This document shows positions 15,986 to 25,304 of a stretch of 64,000 nucleotides of DNA, piece after piece. The DNA is from JBMFVE01 sp049966155 (GTDB lineage Bacteria > Bacteroidota > Ignavibacteria > Kryptoniales > JAKASW01): NCBI GenBank assembly GCA_049966155.1, contig JBMFVE010000004.1, forward strand, positions 1 to 64,000, written 5' to 3'. Below the pieces are notes generated by a model that was given only the letters and a program-made list of their open reading frames with translations, searched no databases and was not told the origin of the DNA. How positions within the stretch are numbered: the stretch's first letter is position 1; the number at the start of each line of letters is the position of its first letter. A program made the translations under genes and the position numbers.

Positions 15986-16777
15986 TTAAAACATACCCCT
16001 ATACATGCCGCCATCTATCTGTATGGTGGCGCCTGTTATATATGTATTTTTTTCAGAGCAGAGAAAGGCAATTAGGTCTCCAACCTCTTCTGGCCTACCG
16101 AGTCGGCCCATTGGTATTTCTTTAACCATAAGTTCAAGAGCTTTCTCTTTTGTTATCAGGTCATTTACTGCTCTTTCTTCCAGCATTGATTCAATCCTCC
16201 TGGTCATAATCATCCCGGGAGCAACGTTGTTTATCAGGATATTATTTTTTGCATAATCGCGGGAGATGGTTTTTGCCAGTCCAACCACAGCTGCTCGTAC
16301 TGAGTTCGAAAGGACAAGGTTTTCGATGGGCTGTTTTACTGCAAGGGAAGTTATATTTACAATTCTTCCCCAGTTGTTTTGAAGCATTGTTGGTATTGCT
16401 GACCTGATCAGTCGGACAGTGCTCATCAAATTAAGCTCGACAGCATTTAGCCATTGTTCGTCGTTGAAATCCATAAAGTAACCTGTTGGAGGACCACCGG
16501 CATTTGTTACAAGAATATGAATTGTTGAGAAGTGCTTTAGCGTCTGGTTAAAAAGTCGATCAATATCAACCGACTTCGTCACGTCGGCTTGAATTGAGAG
16601 AGGAATTTTACCTGTTCTCGACTCGATTTCTTCAGCTGCCTCAGATAAATTTGCCTTATGCCTCCCGCAAATCACTACGTTAGCCCCCTCCCCGGCGAGT
16701 GAAAGGGCTGCAGCTCTGCCCAACCCTTTGGTTGATGCAGCAACAATTGCTACCTTTCCTTTTAATCCAAGGTCCAT
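15986..16777 (-). CDS. SDR-family protein lacking the catalytic Tyr/Lys pair
   Basis: 263 residues with the classical SDR Rossmann pattern: AASTKGLGRAAA, NAGGPP, NITSLA with Ser144, and the C-terminal PGMIMTRR and ITGATIQIDGGMYRG. The YxxxK motif is replaced by S157-N-S-V-R161 (VLSNSVRAAVVGLAK). As far as I recall, this change is typical of a subfamily of putative ketoacyl-reductase-like SDRs of unknown activity. It may therefore be a non-classical or inactive oxidoreductase. AAGGAG precedes the ATG. It is transcribed towards PBP1A and apart from its neighbours. Confidence 0.85.
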   Translation of the reverse strand: MDLGLKGKVAIVAASTKGLGRAAALSLAGEGANVVICGRHKANLSEAAEEIESRTGKIPLSIQADVTKSVDIDRLFNQTLKHFSTIHILVTNAGGPPTGYFMDFNDEQWLNAVELNLMSTVRLIRSAIPTMLQNNWGRIVNITSLAVKQPIENLVLSNSVRAAVVGLAKTISRDYAKNNILINNVAPGMIMTRRIESMLEERAVNDLITKEKALELMVKEIPMGRLGRPEEVGDLIAFLCSEKNTYITGATIQIDGGMYRGMF

Positions 16778-17104
16778 TTTTAATTCTCCTTAATTGGCCG
16801 CAACTCTGCTGATAGTGTCAATTTAGATTACTCATGGACATGTTTTACCAGTTAAATTAATTCTGAAAAAGGAGCATAACAAGGGGTCTTAGCTCACAGA
16901 TCCTTTTAATTTTCTTAACGAAATGTTAATAAGAAACAATCATGCTCCCCTTGCTTTTTAGATGCAAGGTTGATTATAATATCAGCGTCAAATGGGCAAA
17001 AAGGAAAATATGCGATGGCTGAAATGATTAATTCTTCTGCCAATTTCAATTTCTGCCCAAGAGTGTCTGATCGAAAATTCAAACCAACTAAAAGGGAGTA
17101 ACTC
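16778..17104 (+). promoter_or_regulatory. Intergenic leader with alternative hairpins upstream of the Oar-like gene
   Basis: A 327-base gap between divergent genes, with no credible ORF. Near its middle, GGAGCAT (16871) can pair with ATGCTCC (16942), while CAAGGGG (16880) can pair with CCCCTTG (16947). The 3' partners overlap by two bases. CCTTGC (16949) can also pair with GCAAGG (16964), followed by a short hairpin loop. The pairings exclude one another, which is the arrangement expected of an RNA switch. It could equally be chance in a 100-base span. A GGGAGT ribosome-binding site precedes the ATG at 17105. Confidence 0.35.
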
Positions 17105-20100
17105 ATGCACAAGCCTTTCAAGTTGTTATTAGTGTTGTTCCTCCTCTTCTCACCACGGTTTATGGCAGCACAGGGTGTCACATCGGCATCTGTTAGCGGG
17201 ATCATTACGGATGAGAAGGGGGAACCCGTGCCCGGAGCCACAATTGTTGTGGTTCATGTTCCAAGCGGTACAAAATATGGGACGAGCAGTCAGCTCGACG
17301 GCAGGTATTATGTTCGAAATCTCCGTGTTGGTGGCCCTTATACCATTACTGTAAGCAGTGTAGGCTACAAGACTCAGGAGATCCGCAACCTCGAGCTCGC
17401 ACTGGGGCAAAATCTGGAACTTAATTTTAAGCTAACTGAACAGGCTATCTCGGTCAGCGGCGTTGAAGTGATAGCAGAGAGGAATGCTCTGTTAAATACC
17501 AATCGAACAGGTGCAGCCACAACTGTATCAAGACAGTATATCGAGAACTTTCCAACAATTTCCCGGAGCTTTCAGGACTTTCAGAGCCTATCACCACAGT
17601 TTGTCGGCAACTCGGCGCTGGGAAGGAACAATCGGTATAATAACATTCAAATTGATGGGACCAATTACAATGATTTGTTTGGACTCCCGGGTAGTGGAAC
17701 TCCAGGAGGACAGGCTGGGACAAATCCAATTAGTCTTGATGCAATTCAGGAATTTCAGGTAACTCTTGCACCATTTGATGTAAGGCAGAGCGGGTTTACG
17801 GGGGCTGAGGTTAATGCAATAACCAGAAGCGGTACAAACCAGTTTCATGGTTCAGTATATTTTTATGGGCAGAACCAGAATTTTGTTGGGACAAGCCCTG
17901 ATGCTTTCAAAACACCATATCCAAATTTCAGCAATGTACAAACCGGATTGCGTCTTGGTGGACCCATTGTAAAGGATAAGGTTTTCTTCTTTGTTAATGG
18001 AGAAATTACGAGGAGAAGACAGCCTCTTTATGATATAATGAACCCTCCAAGCGCTGCATTACAAAGAATCGATTCAATTGCAACAGCGAAATATGGATAC
18101 AATCCAGGTGATGTCTCTACCTATACATTGTTGAGGCCTTCTAATAAGATATTTGCCCGTCTGGATTTCAACCTGTCGGAAACTCAAAAGCTGACAATCC
18201 GCAATAACTTTGTAGATGCCACAGATGACAATCTTGTCCGAAGCTCTACCCAATTAAGCTTCTCAAGCAATGATTATACATTTGTCGACAGGACCAATTC
18301 AACAGTTATACAGCTGAGCAGCACATTTAGCTCAACATTGTCAAATGAATTAATCCTTGGATATACCGCAATTAGAGACCGAAGGGATGTTCCATCACCT
18401 GTATTTCCAATGGTACAAATACTTGATCCGACTATTCCGAATAATGGCAGCATAGTATTTGGGACTGAACGGTATTCTGGAGCAAACCATCTGTACCAGG
18501 ACATTTTTGAGTTAACAGATAACCTTACATGGGTAAACGGCGCTCATTTATTTACATTTGGAACCCACGAGGAAATATTTGGTTTTGAAAACCTGTTTAT
18601 CCGGGATTACTATGGTTGGTACAGGTTTAATAGTATAAACGATTTTGCTGCGGGTAAACCTGCTGTATATAACTATAGCTATTCCAACATTGCTGGTGTA
18701 TCCCGGCCGGTTGCAAAGTGGAACGCTGTTCAGTATGGACTGTATGCACAGGATGAATGGACAGTTAATCCTCAACTGAAGCTAACCTTTGGATTAAGGG
18801 TCGACGTACCGACATTCCCTGATAAACCACTTGACAATCCAACTTTTGACTCGACATTTGCATTTATGGGATTGAAGACAAACCAGGTTCCAAAAGCAAG
18901 CTTTCTTTTTGCACCAAGGCTGGGCTTTAATTATGACATAACCGGCGATAGGCTTACAATTTTACGTGGTGGAATAGGAATATTCAGCGGACGCGTTCCT
19001 TATGTCTGGATCTCCAACCAGTACAGCAATACAGGTGTGGATATAGCACGTGTTGATGCTTCCGGTTTACCTGCGGGTTTCTTTAGCCCCGATCCAAATA
19101 ATCAACCAAAACCAGGAGTGACGCAAGGATTGACACCTGTAAAGACCACTGAAATTGATATTACCTCAAACAACTTCAAGATGCCGCAGGTTTTGAGAGC
19201 AGATGTGGCGGTAGATCGTCAGCTGGCGTTTGGGCTTGTTGCTACAATTGAAGGAATTTTCAGTCAATCAATAAACGACGTACTGTATCAGGATATTAAC
19301 ATAAAACCCACAGGGAATACGCTTTCTGACGGCAGGCCTCTTTTCGGCACATCCCCGGGTGCTAACAAAACTTACTGGAATGTCAATAAGATTAACCCGG
19401 CATTTACAAATGTCGTTTATATGACAAACACAAACAAGCCTTATGAATACAGTATATCTGCACAGCTGCAGAGGCAGTTTGGTGAAGGAATTCTGTCGAT
19501 GTTAAACGTTGGCGGTGTTCATGATCAACTCTTTGCATCTCTTTCCTATGCTTTTGGCCATTCATATGACCAGAATGCAGTCACTTCAAGTCAAGCCATT
19601 TCCCAGTGGAGATATAATCCAGTCCCGGGAGATCCGAACAACCCACCGCTGGCAATATCTGACTTCGATGTACCTCATCGTGTTGTAGTTTCTGTTTCCG
19701 AACGGGTTGATTATGCGAAAGGATTTGCAACAACAGTGTCACTTTACTACTCCGGCAGATCGGGAAGCCCGTACTCGTATATATACAATGGCGATGTCAA
19801 TGGAGACGGCCAGTATAACAATGATCTTGTTTATGTTCCGAAAAATTCTTCTGATATAATCCTGACAACGAATAACTGGGATCAATTAAATGCCTTTATC
19901 AACGGTGATTCTTACCTGAGCAGCAACCGCGGCCAGATTGTCCCCAGAAACGGCGGGAGGGCACCATGGCAAAATGTGCTTAATTTAAGATTGGCTCAGG
20001 AAATCCCGACAGTAGCAGGGCAGCGTATTGAATTCACAGTAGACATCATTAATGTTCTTAACCTTTTAAACCATGACTGGGGTTATATCAAGTATGTACC

Positions 20101-20254
20101 ATATGGAACCTATTCATTGCTTACCTATAAAGGTCTGAATGCAAGTGGTCAACCTCAGTTTGCCTTTTACCCACCTAATACCGGGACAATCTTCCAGAAT
20201 GATCCTCTCTCATCAAGGTGGCAATTGCAGTTAGGCGCCAGATACACGTTCTGA
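17105..20254 (+). CDS. Oar-like TonB-dependent outer membrane receptor with carboxypeptidase-regulatory domain
   Basis: 1049 residues. An N-terminal signal peptide (about 1-22, ending FMAAQ) precedes a carboxypeptidase-regulatory-like beta sandwich (about 26-105: SGIITDEKGEPVPGATIVV). A plug domain follows (about 120-235: ISRSFQDFQSLSP, NNIQIDGTNYND, AEVNAITRSGTNQFHGSVYFYGQN), then a long beta barrel ending in LGARYTF. The terminal Phe is the usual outer membrane insertion signal. The layout matches Oar-type proteins of myxobacteria and FCB-group bacteria, thought to act as TonB-dependent transporters. No substrate can be read from the sequence and no SusD partner is adjacent. It stands alone with a terminator after it. 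Confidence 0.9.
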   Translation: MHKPFKLLLVLFLLFSPRFMAAQGVTSASVSGIITDEKGEPVPGATIVVVHVPSGTKYGTSSQLDGRYYVRNLRVGGPYTITVSSVGYKTQEIRNLELALGQNLELNFKLTEQAISVSGVEVIAERNALLNTNRTGAATTVSRQYIENFPTISRSFQDFQSLSPQFVGNSALGRNNRYNNIQIDGTNYNDLFGLPGSGTPGGQAGTNPISLDAIQEFQVTLAPFDVRQSGFTGAEVNAITRSGTNQFHGSVYFYGQNQNFVGTSPDAFKTPYPNFSNVQTGLRLGGPIVKDKVFFFVNGEITRRRQPLYDIMNPPSAALQRIDSIATAKYGYNPGDVSTYTLLRPSNKIFARLDFNLSETQKLTIRNNFVDATDDNLVRSSTQLSFSSNDYTFVDRTNSTVIQLSSTFSSTLSNELILGYTAIRDRRDVPSPVFPMVQILDPTIPNNGSIVFGTERYSGANHLYQDIFELTDNLTWVNGAHLFTFGTHEEIFGFENLFIRDYYGWYRFNSINDFAAGKPAVYNYSYSNIAGVSRPVAKWNAVQYGLYAQDEWTVNPQLKLTFGLRVDVPTFPDKPLDNPTFDSTFAFMGLKTNQVPKASFLFAPRLGFNYDITGDRLTILRGGIGIFSGRVPYVWISNQYSNTGVDIARVDASGLPAGFFSPDPNNQPKPGVTQGLTPVKTTEIDITSNNFKMPQVLRADVAVDRQLAFGLVATIEGIFSQSINDVLYQDINIKPTGNTLSDGRPLFGTSPGANKTYWNVNKINPAFTNVVYMTNTNKPYEYSISAQLQRQFGEGILSMLNVGGVHDQLFASLSYAFGHSYDQNAVTSSQAISQWRYNPVPGDPNNPPLAISDFDVPHRVVVSVSERVDYAKGFATTVSLYYSGRSGSPYSYIYNGDVNGDGQYNNDLVYVPKNSSDIILTTNNWDQLNAFINGDSYLSSNRGQIVPRNGGRAPWQNVLNLRLAQEIPTVAGQRIEFTVDIINVLNLLNHDWGYIKYVPYGTYSLLTYKGLNASGQPQFAFYPPNTGTIFQNDPLSSRWQLQLGARYTF

Positions 20255-20277
20255 AAGCTTTTGTGATTTAATTATTT

Positions 20278-20312
20278 AGGGCTTGCTTTACACAGGCAAG
20301 CCCTATTTTTTT
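20278..20312 (+). terminator. Rho-independent terminator after the Oar-like gene
   Basis: A perfect 9-bp stem (AGGGCTTGC at 20278, GCAAGCCCT at 20296) is followed by a T-rich tract. It lies 24 bases after the stop. The remaining bases to 20542 hold no ORF, only AT-rich sequence and the ribosome-binding site of the next gene. Confidence 0.88.
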
Positions 20313-20454
20313 CTATATGATAGTTGATCAGTGCAGCGCTCTTTTCTGCTCAATAAACAGACGCGGCATCCCTGTGGCAAAATGCCCTTTACATGCATGG
20401 AAAATCTCAACTCTTAAAGATATATTATATTAAAACATGCAAATGAGTAAACGA

Positions 20455-20483
20455 TTGATGCATTTTGAATGGCATCGTATTTG
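20455..20483 (+). promoter_or_regulatory. Possible promoter of the pyruvate:ferredoxin oxidoreductase gene
   Basis: TTGATG at 20455 and TATTTG at 20478 are separated by 17 bases, about 60 bases before the ATG. The boxes are imperfect matches to the sigma-70 consensus. The position after a terminator makes a promoter here necessary, but this exact site is a guess. Confidence 0.3.
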
Positions 20484-20542
20484 CAAAAAGAACGTTGAGT
20501 TGTGAACCGATTGACAATTAAAAAGTTACAAAGGAAAAATAA

Positions 20543-23500
20543 ATGGCAGAAGATAAGTCCAATGAAACAGAAATTGACGAAACTGCTTATTCGTCCATTG
20601 TGACAATCGATGGAAACGAAGCAGCTGCTTATGTGGCGCATAAGCTTAATGAAGTAATTGCAATTTATCCCATTACTCCCTCATCTCCCATGGGGGAATG
20701 GTCTGATGAATGGTCAGCTCATGGTAAAAGGAATTTATGGGGAACTGTCCCTTTGGTTACAGAGATGCAAAGTGAAGGGGGCGCTGCAGGTGCAGTTCAT
20801 GGAGCTTTGCAGGCCGGTGCCCTGACCACCACATTCACTGCATCCCAGGGACTCCTTTTAATGATACCGAACATGTTCAAGATTGCAGGTGAATTGACCC
20901 CCACGGTTTTTCACATTGCAGCCAGGACGGTTGCGACACACGCACTTTCAATTTTTGGTGATCACAGCGATGTAATGGCTGCACGGGCGACTGGCTGGGC
21001 AATGCTTTCATCAAATTCTGTTCAGGAAGTGATGGATTTTGCTTTGATTGCGCAGGCAGCCACCTTAGAAGCCCGTGTTCCATTCTTGCATTTCTTCGAT
21101 GGTTTCAGAACATCGCACGAGGTGATGAAAATTCAGCAACTAACTGATGAACAGATGCTCGCATTAATCGATGAGGAGTTGATAAAACAACACCGTGAGC
21201 GTGCCCTATCGCCTGACCGCCCTGTTTTGCGAGGTTCCGCCCAAAACCCGGATGTCTTTTTCCAGGCGCGCGAGACAGTAAATCCATATTATGCAGCAAC
21301 ACCAGCTATAGTCCAAAAGGTAATGGATAAATTTGCCAAAGTTGCAGGACGGGAGTACAGGATATTTCAATACGTGGGGGCGCCGGACGCCGAAAATATC
21401 ATCGTGATGATGGGGTCAGGTGCGGAAACCGCTCACGAGACAGTGGAATATCTTGTATCAAGGGGTGAAAAAGTCGGACTGGTAAAGGTTCGACTCTTTC
21501 GTCCCTTCTCAGTTGAGGCATTTGTAAATGCTCTTCCAGAGACAGTCAAAAGCATAGCAGTTCTCGACAGAACAAAAGAACCGGGTGCGTCAGGTGAACC
21601 GCTTTATACCGATGTGGTTACAGCTCTGAGCGAATATATAAACGGAATGCATGACGGCACAGTCAATCTCCGCCTTAAATCAATGCCTAAGGTCATTGGA
21701 GGAAGATACGGACTTTCTTCCAAGGAATTTACCCCTGCTATGGTAAAGGCGGTTTTCGATGAACTTCGGAAAAGTAGGCCAAAGAATCATTTTACAGTTG
21801 GCATTACTGATGATGTAATGAATACAAGCCTTGATGTTGATTCGTCCTTTACGGTGGAATCGGACGATGTCTTTCGGGCAGTTTTCTATGGACTGGGTGC
21901 AGATGGTACGGTTAGCGCGAACAAGAACACAATAAAAATCATTGGTGGCGAAACTGAAAATTATGCACAGGGATACTTTGTGTATGATTCAAAGAAGTCT
22001 GGTTCGACGACTGTTTCGCATTTGCGATTTGGTCCACGCCCAATTCATTCATCTTATTTGATTAATAGTGCCAATTTCATCGGCTGCCATCAGTGGTTCT
22101 TTTTAGAGAAGTTTAATGTCCTTGAAAAAGCGGCTCCAGGAGGTGTGTTTCTCCTTAATAGCATTTATGGACCGGATAAAGTGTGGGAACATCTCCCCCG
22201 ACATATTCAGGAACAAATTATTGAAAAGAAATTAAAATTTTATGTAATTGATGCTTATAAAGTCGCACGCCAGACAGGAATGGGAAGCAGAATTAACACA
22301 ATAATGCAGACCTGCTTCTTTGCAATTTCAGGAATACTTCCGCGTGAACAAGCAATTGAAAAAATTAAGGCATCAATAAAGAAGACTTATGGTAAAAAGG
22401 GTGATGTAGTAGTACAACAAAATTTCCAGGCAGTTGACCAGACACTTGCCAACTTGTTTGAGGTGAAAGTACCCGATAAGGTAACAAGTACAATTGAAAT
22501 GCCACCAATTGTTCCCGAAAGGGCCCCGGAATACGTGAAGAAGACTGTTGCGAAAATGATTGCCGGTTATGGTGATACACTTCCTGTCAGTGCCATGCCT
22601 GCAGACGGCACATTTCCTACCGGAACAACTCAATGGGAAAAACGAAACATTGCTCTTGAAATTCCCGTATGGGAACCTGATATCTGCATACAGTGCAACA
22701 AATGCGTCATAGTTTGCCCGCATGCAACCATTCGTGCAAAAGTTTATGATGCAGAGTTTTTGAAAAACGCTCCACCAACTTTTAAAGCAGTCGACTATAA
22801 GGGGCTGGAACATAAGGGGCTAAAATATAGTTTGCAGGTTGCACCTGAAGATTGCACAGGATGTGCTTTGTGCGTTGAAGTCTGTCCTGTAAAGAGCAAG
22901 ACTGAGAGCAAGGTGAAAGCTATTAATATGAAGGAGCAACCTCCGATTCGCGAGGCTGAAAGGGAGAACTGGGACTTCTTCATGGAAATTCCTGACATAG
23001 ACAGGCGACAGGTTAAGCTGGACTCAGTTAAAGACTCGCAGTTTTTAAGGCCGTTGTTTGAATTCTCAGGAGCGTGCTCTGGCTGTGGTGAGACCCCATA
23101 CGTCAAACTTGTAACTCAGTTATTTGGTGATAGGACTCTGATTGCTAATGCGACAGGATGCTCATCTATTTACGGCGGTAACCTCCCTACAATACCTTAT
23201 ACTAAAGACGATCAAGGGAGAGGTCCAGCCTGGTCTAACTCACTATTTGAAGATAATGCTGAATTCGGATTCGGCATGCGCCTGACGATAGACAAGCTTA
23301 CGGAAATTGCCCGTGAACTTGTTAGGAAATTGTCTTCTGAAATCGGTGAAGAACTGGCAAATCAAATCCTCAATGCTGATCAAACTGATGAAGCTGGAAT
23401 TTACGATCAGCGTGAGCGGGTAAAGTTGCTTAAGGAAAAACTAATTTCGGTAAATTCTCCAGATGCAAAAAGACTCCTCGACATTGCTGATAATCTTGTT

Positions 23501-24196
23501 AAGCGCAGTGTCTGGATCATAGGAGGTGATGGGTGGGCGTATGACATCGGTTACGGTGGTCTGGATCATGTCTTGGCATCGGGTAGAAATGTGAACATCC
23601 TTGTACTTGATACAGAAGTATACTCCAATACAGGCGGACAGATGTCAAAGTCATCAGCAAGAGGGGCAGTGGCAAAATTTGCTGCGGCAGGGAAACCGTA
23701 TGCTAAGAAAGACCTGGCATTGATGGCGCTTACATACGGCAACGTTTATGTCGCACGGGTTGCCATGGGAGCCAACGACGCACAAACTGTACGCGCGTTC
23801 CTCGAAGCAGAATCTTACGACGGGCCGTCATTGATTATTGCCTATTCACATTGCATTGAACACGGCATAGATATGTCTAAAGGAATGCACAACCAGAAAT
23901 TAGCTGTGGATACAGGCTACTGGCCTTTATTCCGGTATAACCCTAAACTTCTTGCTGAAGGGAAGAACCCGATGAAGCTCGACTCAAAGCCTCCAAAACT
24001 CCCATTTACTGAATTTGCATCAGTTGAGCAGCGATTCAAGATATTGCAAAAGATAAACCCTGCTCGAGCAAAAGAGCTTTTGACCCTTGAACAGGAAGAC
24101 ATTGAGCGGCGCTGGAAACAGTATGAACTTCTCGCTAAAGACGTAGAGGAAATAGTAAAGAAACAGTCACCTCAAACAGTTCCAGCTAACAACTAA
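20543..24196 (+). CDS. nifJ: Pyruvate:ferredoxin (flavodoxin) oxidoreductase, single-chain NifJ type
   Basis: 1217 residues, the full length of the homodimeric enzyme. It decarboxylates pyruvate with CoA to acetyl-CoA and reduces ferredoxin, or runs in reverse for CO2 fixation. The N-terminal domain has NEVIAIYPITPSSPMGE. The dicluster ferredoxin insert has CIQCNKCVIVCP (from C715) and CTGCALCVEVCP (from C771). The TPP domain has CSGCGETP (from C845), NATGCSSIYGGN and the acidic GGDGWAYDIGYGGLDH. The C-terminus carries SHCIEHGIDMSKG. AAAGG precedes the ATG. A DHOD-like gene follows and the pair is probably co-regulated, although a hairpin separates them. Confidence 0.97.
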   Translation: MAEDKSNETEIDETAYSSIVTIDGNEAAAYVAHKLNEVIAIYPITPSSPMGEWSDEWSAHGKRNLWGTVPLVTEMQSEGGAAGAVHGALQAGALTTTFTASQGLLLMIPNMFKIAGELTPTVFHIAARTVATHALSIFGDHSDVMAARATGWAMLSSNSVQEVMDFALIAQAATLEARVPFLHFFDGFRTSHEVMKIQQLTDEQMLALIDEELIKQHRERALSPDRPVLRGSAQNPDVFFQARETVNPYYAATPAIVQKVMDKFAKVAGREYRIFQYVGAPDAENIIVMMGSGAETAHETVEYLVSRGEKVGLVKVRLFRPFSVEAFVNALPETVKSIAVLDRTKEPGASGEPLYTDVVTALSEYINGMHDGTVNLRLKSMPKVIGGRYGLSSKEFTPAMVKAVFDELRKSRPKNHFTVGITDDVMNTSLDVDSSFTVESDDVFRAVFYGLGADGTVSANKNTIKIIGGETENYAQGYFVYDSKKSGSTTVSHLRFGPRPIHSSYLINSANFIGCHQWFFLEKFNVLEKAAPGGVFLLNSIYGPDKVWEHLPRHIQEQIIEKKLKFYVIDAYKVARQTGMGSRINTIMQTCFFAISGILPREQAIEKIKASIKKTYGKKGDVVVQQNFQAVDQTLANLFEVKVPDKVTSTIEMPPIVPERAPEYVKKTVAKMIAGYGDTLPVSAMPADGTFPTGTTQWEKRNIALEIPVWEPDICIQCNKCVIVCPHATIRAKVYDAEFLKNAPPTFKAVDYKGLEHKGLKYSLQVAPEDCTGCALCVEVCPVKSKTESKVKAINMKEQPPIREAERENWDFFMEIPDIDRRQVKLDSVKDSQFLRPLFEFSGACSGCGETPYVKLVTQLFGDRTLIANATGCSSIYGGNLPTIPYTKDDQGRGPAWSNSLFEDNAEFGFGMRLTIDKLTEIARELVRKLSSEIGEELANQILNADQTDEAGIYDQRERVKLLKEKLISVNSPDAKRLLDIADNLVKRSVWIIGGDGWAYDIGYGGLDHVLASGRNVNILVLDTEVYSNTGGQMSKSSARGAVAKFAAAGKPYAKKDLALMALTYGNVYVARVAMGANDAQTVRAFLEAESYDGPSLIIAYSHCIEHGIDMSKGMHNQKLAVDTGYWPLFRYNPKLLAEGKNPMKLDSKPPKLPFTEFASVEQRFKILQKINPARAKELLTLEQEDIERRWKQYELLAKDVEEIVKKQSPQTVPANN

Positions 24197-24211
24197 TGGT
24201 TGATGGAAGGA

Positions 24212-24254
24212 GCAGCCGGCAATCGTTATCCGTAGTGCGTCGGCTGCCATTTTT
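24212..24254 (+). terminator. Terminator-like hairpin between nifJ and the DHOD-like gene
   Basis: GCAGCCG (24212) pairs with CGGCTGC (24241); the stem extends by two pairs including a G-U, and CATTTTTTA follows. The loop is about 20 bases. It could partly terminate nifJ transcription, leaving read-through into the next gene. Confidence 0.65.
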
Positions 24255-24283
24255 TAGGGTAATAATTAAAAAAGGAATTTCAT

Positions 24284-25282
24284 GTGGATATTAGCACAAG
24301 TTATTTAGGGATGAAGTTAAAGAATCCGGTTGTTCCGTCAGCAAGCCCCCTTTCTCGCAATCTTGATTCAATGAAGAGGATTGAGGATGCGGGTGCTGCA
24401 GCAATAGTAATGTACTCGCTGTTTGAAGAAGAAATTATCCATGAGAGTATGGAACTGAATCACTATTTAATGTATGGTACTGAAAGTTATCCTGAAGCTC
24501 TTTCATATTTCCCCGATGCCAGCGAGTACAATTTGGAACCAGACCAATATGTCAATTTGCTCAGAAGGGCAAAAGAGTCATTGTCAATTCCTGTTATTCC
24601 CAGTTTAAATGGGATTACACCCGGGGGATGGATTAAATATGCAAAGCTATTTGAGGAGGTTGGTGCAGATGCGATTGAATTAAATGTTTATTACATCCCA
24701 ACAGACAGACGCCTGACAGCGGCCGAGGTGGAGAAAAGATATATTGAGGTTCTGAAAGCGGTTAAATCTTCTGTAAAGATACCGGTTGCAGTAAAATTAA
24801 GTCCTTTTTTCAGCAGCATGGCAAATATGGCTGAAAGTCTCGTTGAGTCGGGAGCAGATGGGCTTGTCCTTTTTAATCGATTTTATCAGCCTGATATTGA
24901 TATTGAGCAACTTGAAGTAAGGCCAGAGGTTGTATTAAGCGATTCTTCAGCAAGCAGGTTGCCTTTAACATGGATAGCTATACTTTATGGAAGGGTGAAG
25001 GCCAGTTTAGCCGCAACGAGCGGCATTCACAATGAAATTGATGTCCTGAAAATGTTAATGGCTGGAGCAGATGTAACCATGATGTGCTCAGAACTGCTGC
25101 AAAATGGCATCAAGAGAATAAGTGAAGTTCTGGATAAAATGCGTCAGTGGATGGAGGAGCATGAGTATGTCTCCGTTGAGCAAATGAAAGGGAGTATGAG
25201 TCAAAAATCCGTTGCCGACCCGGCAGCATTTGAACGAGCGAACTACATGAAGGCACTGAACAGGTTTAAACTGCAGGTATAA
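24284..25282 (+). CDS. Dihydroorotate dehydrogenase-like FMN protein
   Basis: 332 residues with a class 1 dihydroorotate dehydrogenase TIM-barrel pattern: TSYLGMKLKNPVVPSASPLS, IEDAGAAAIVMYSLFEEE, VPVAVKLSPFF, SGADGLVLFNRF and the late AGADVTMMCSELLQNG phosphate/FMN loop. It is distinct from true PyrD, and I recall relatives lying next to pyruvate:ferredoxin oxidoreductase in FCB-group genomes, as here. Its substrate is unknown; a link to ferredoxin-dependent redox chemistry rather than pyrimidine synthesis is inferred. The GTG start follows AAGGAA. The C-terminal tail (about 285-332) is charged and variable. Confidence 0.8.
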   Translation: MDISTSYLGMKLKNPVVPSASPLSRNLDSMKRIEDAGAAAIVMYSLFEEEIIHESMELNHYLMYGTESYPEALSYFPDASEYNLEPDQYVNLLRRAKESLSIPVIPSLNGITPGGWIKYAKLFEEVGADAIELNVYYIPTDRRLTAAEVEKRYIEVLKAVKSSVKIPVAVKLSPFFSSMANMAESLVESGADGLVLFNRFYQPDIDIEQLEVRPEVVLSDSSASRLPLTWIAILYGRVKASLAATSGIHNEIDVLKMLMAGADVTMMCSELLQNGIKRISEVLDKMRQWMEEHEYVSVEQMKGSMSQKSVADPAAFERANYMKALNRFKLQV

Positions 25283-25304
25283 GCATGTACAGGTATATGG
25301 CTTG

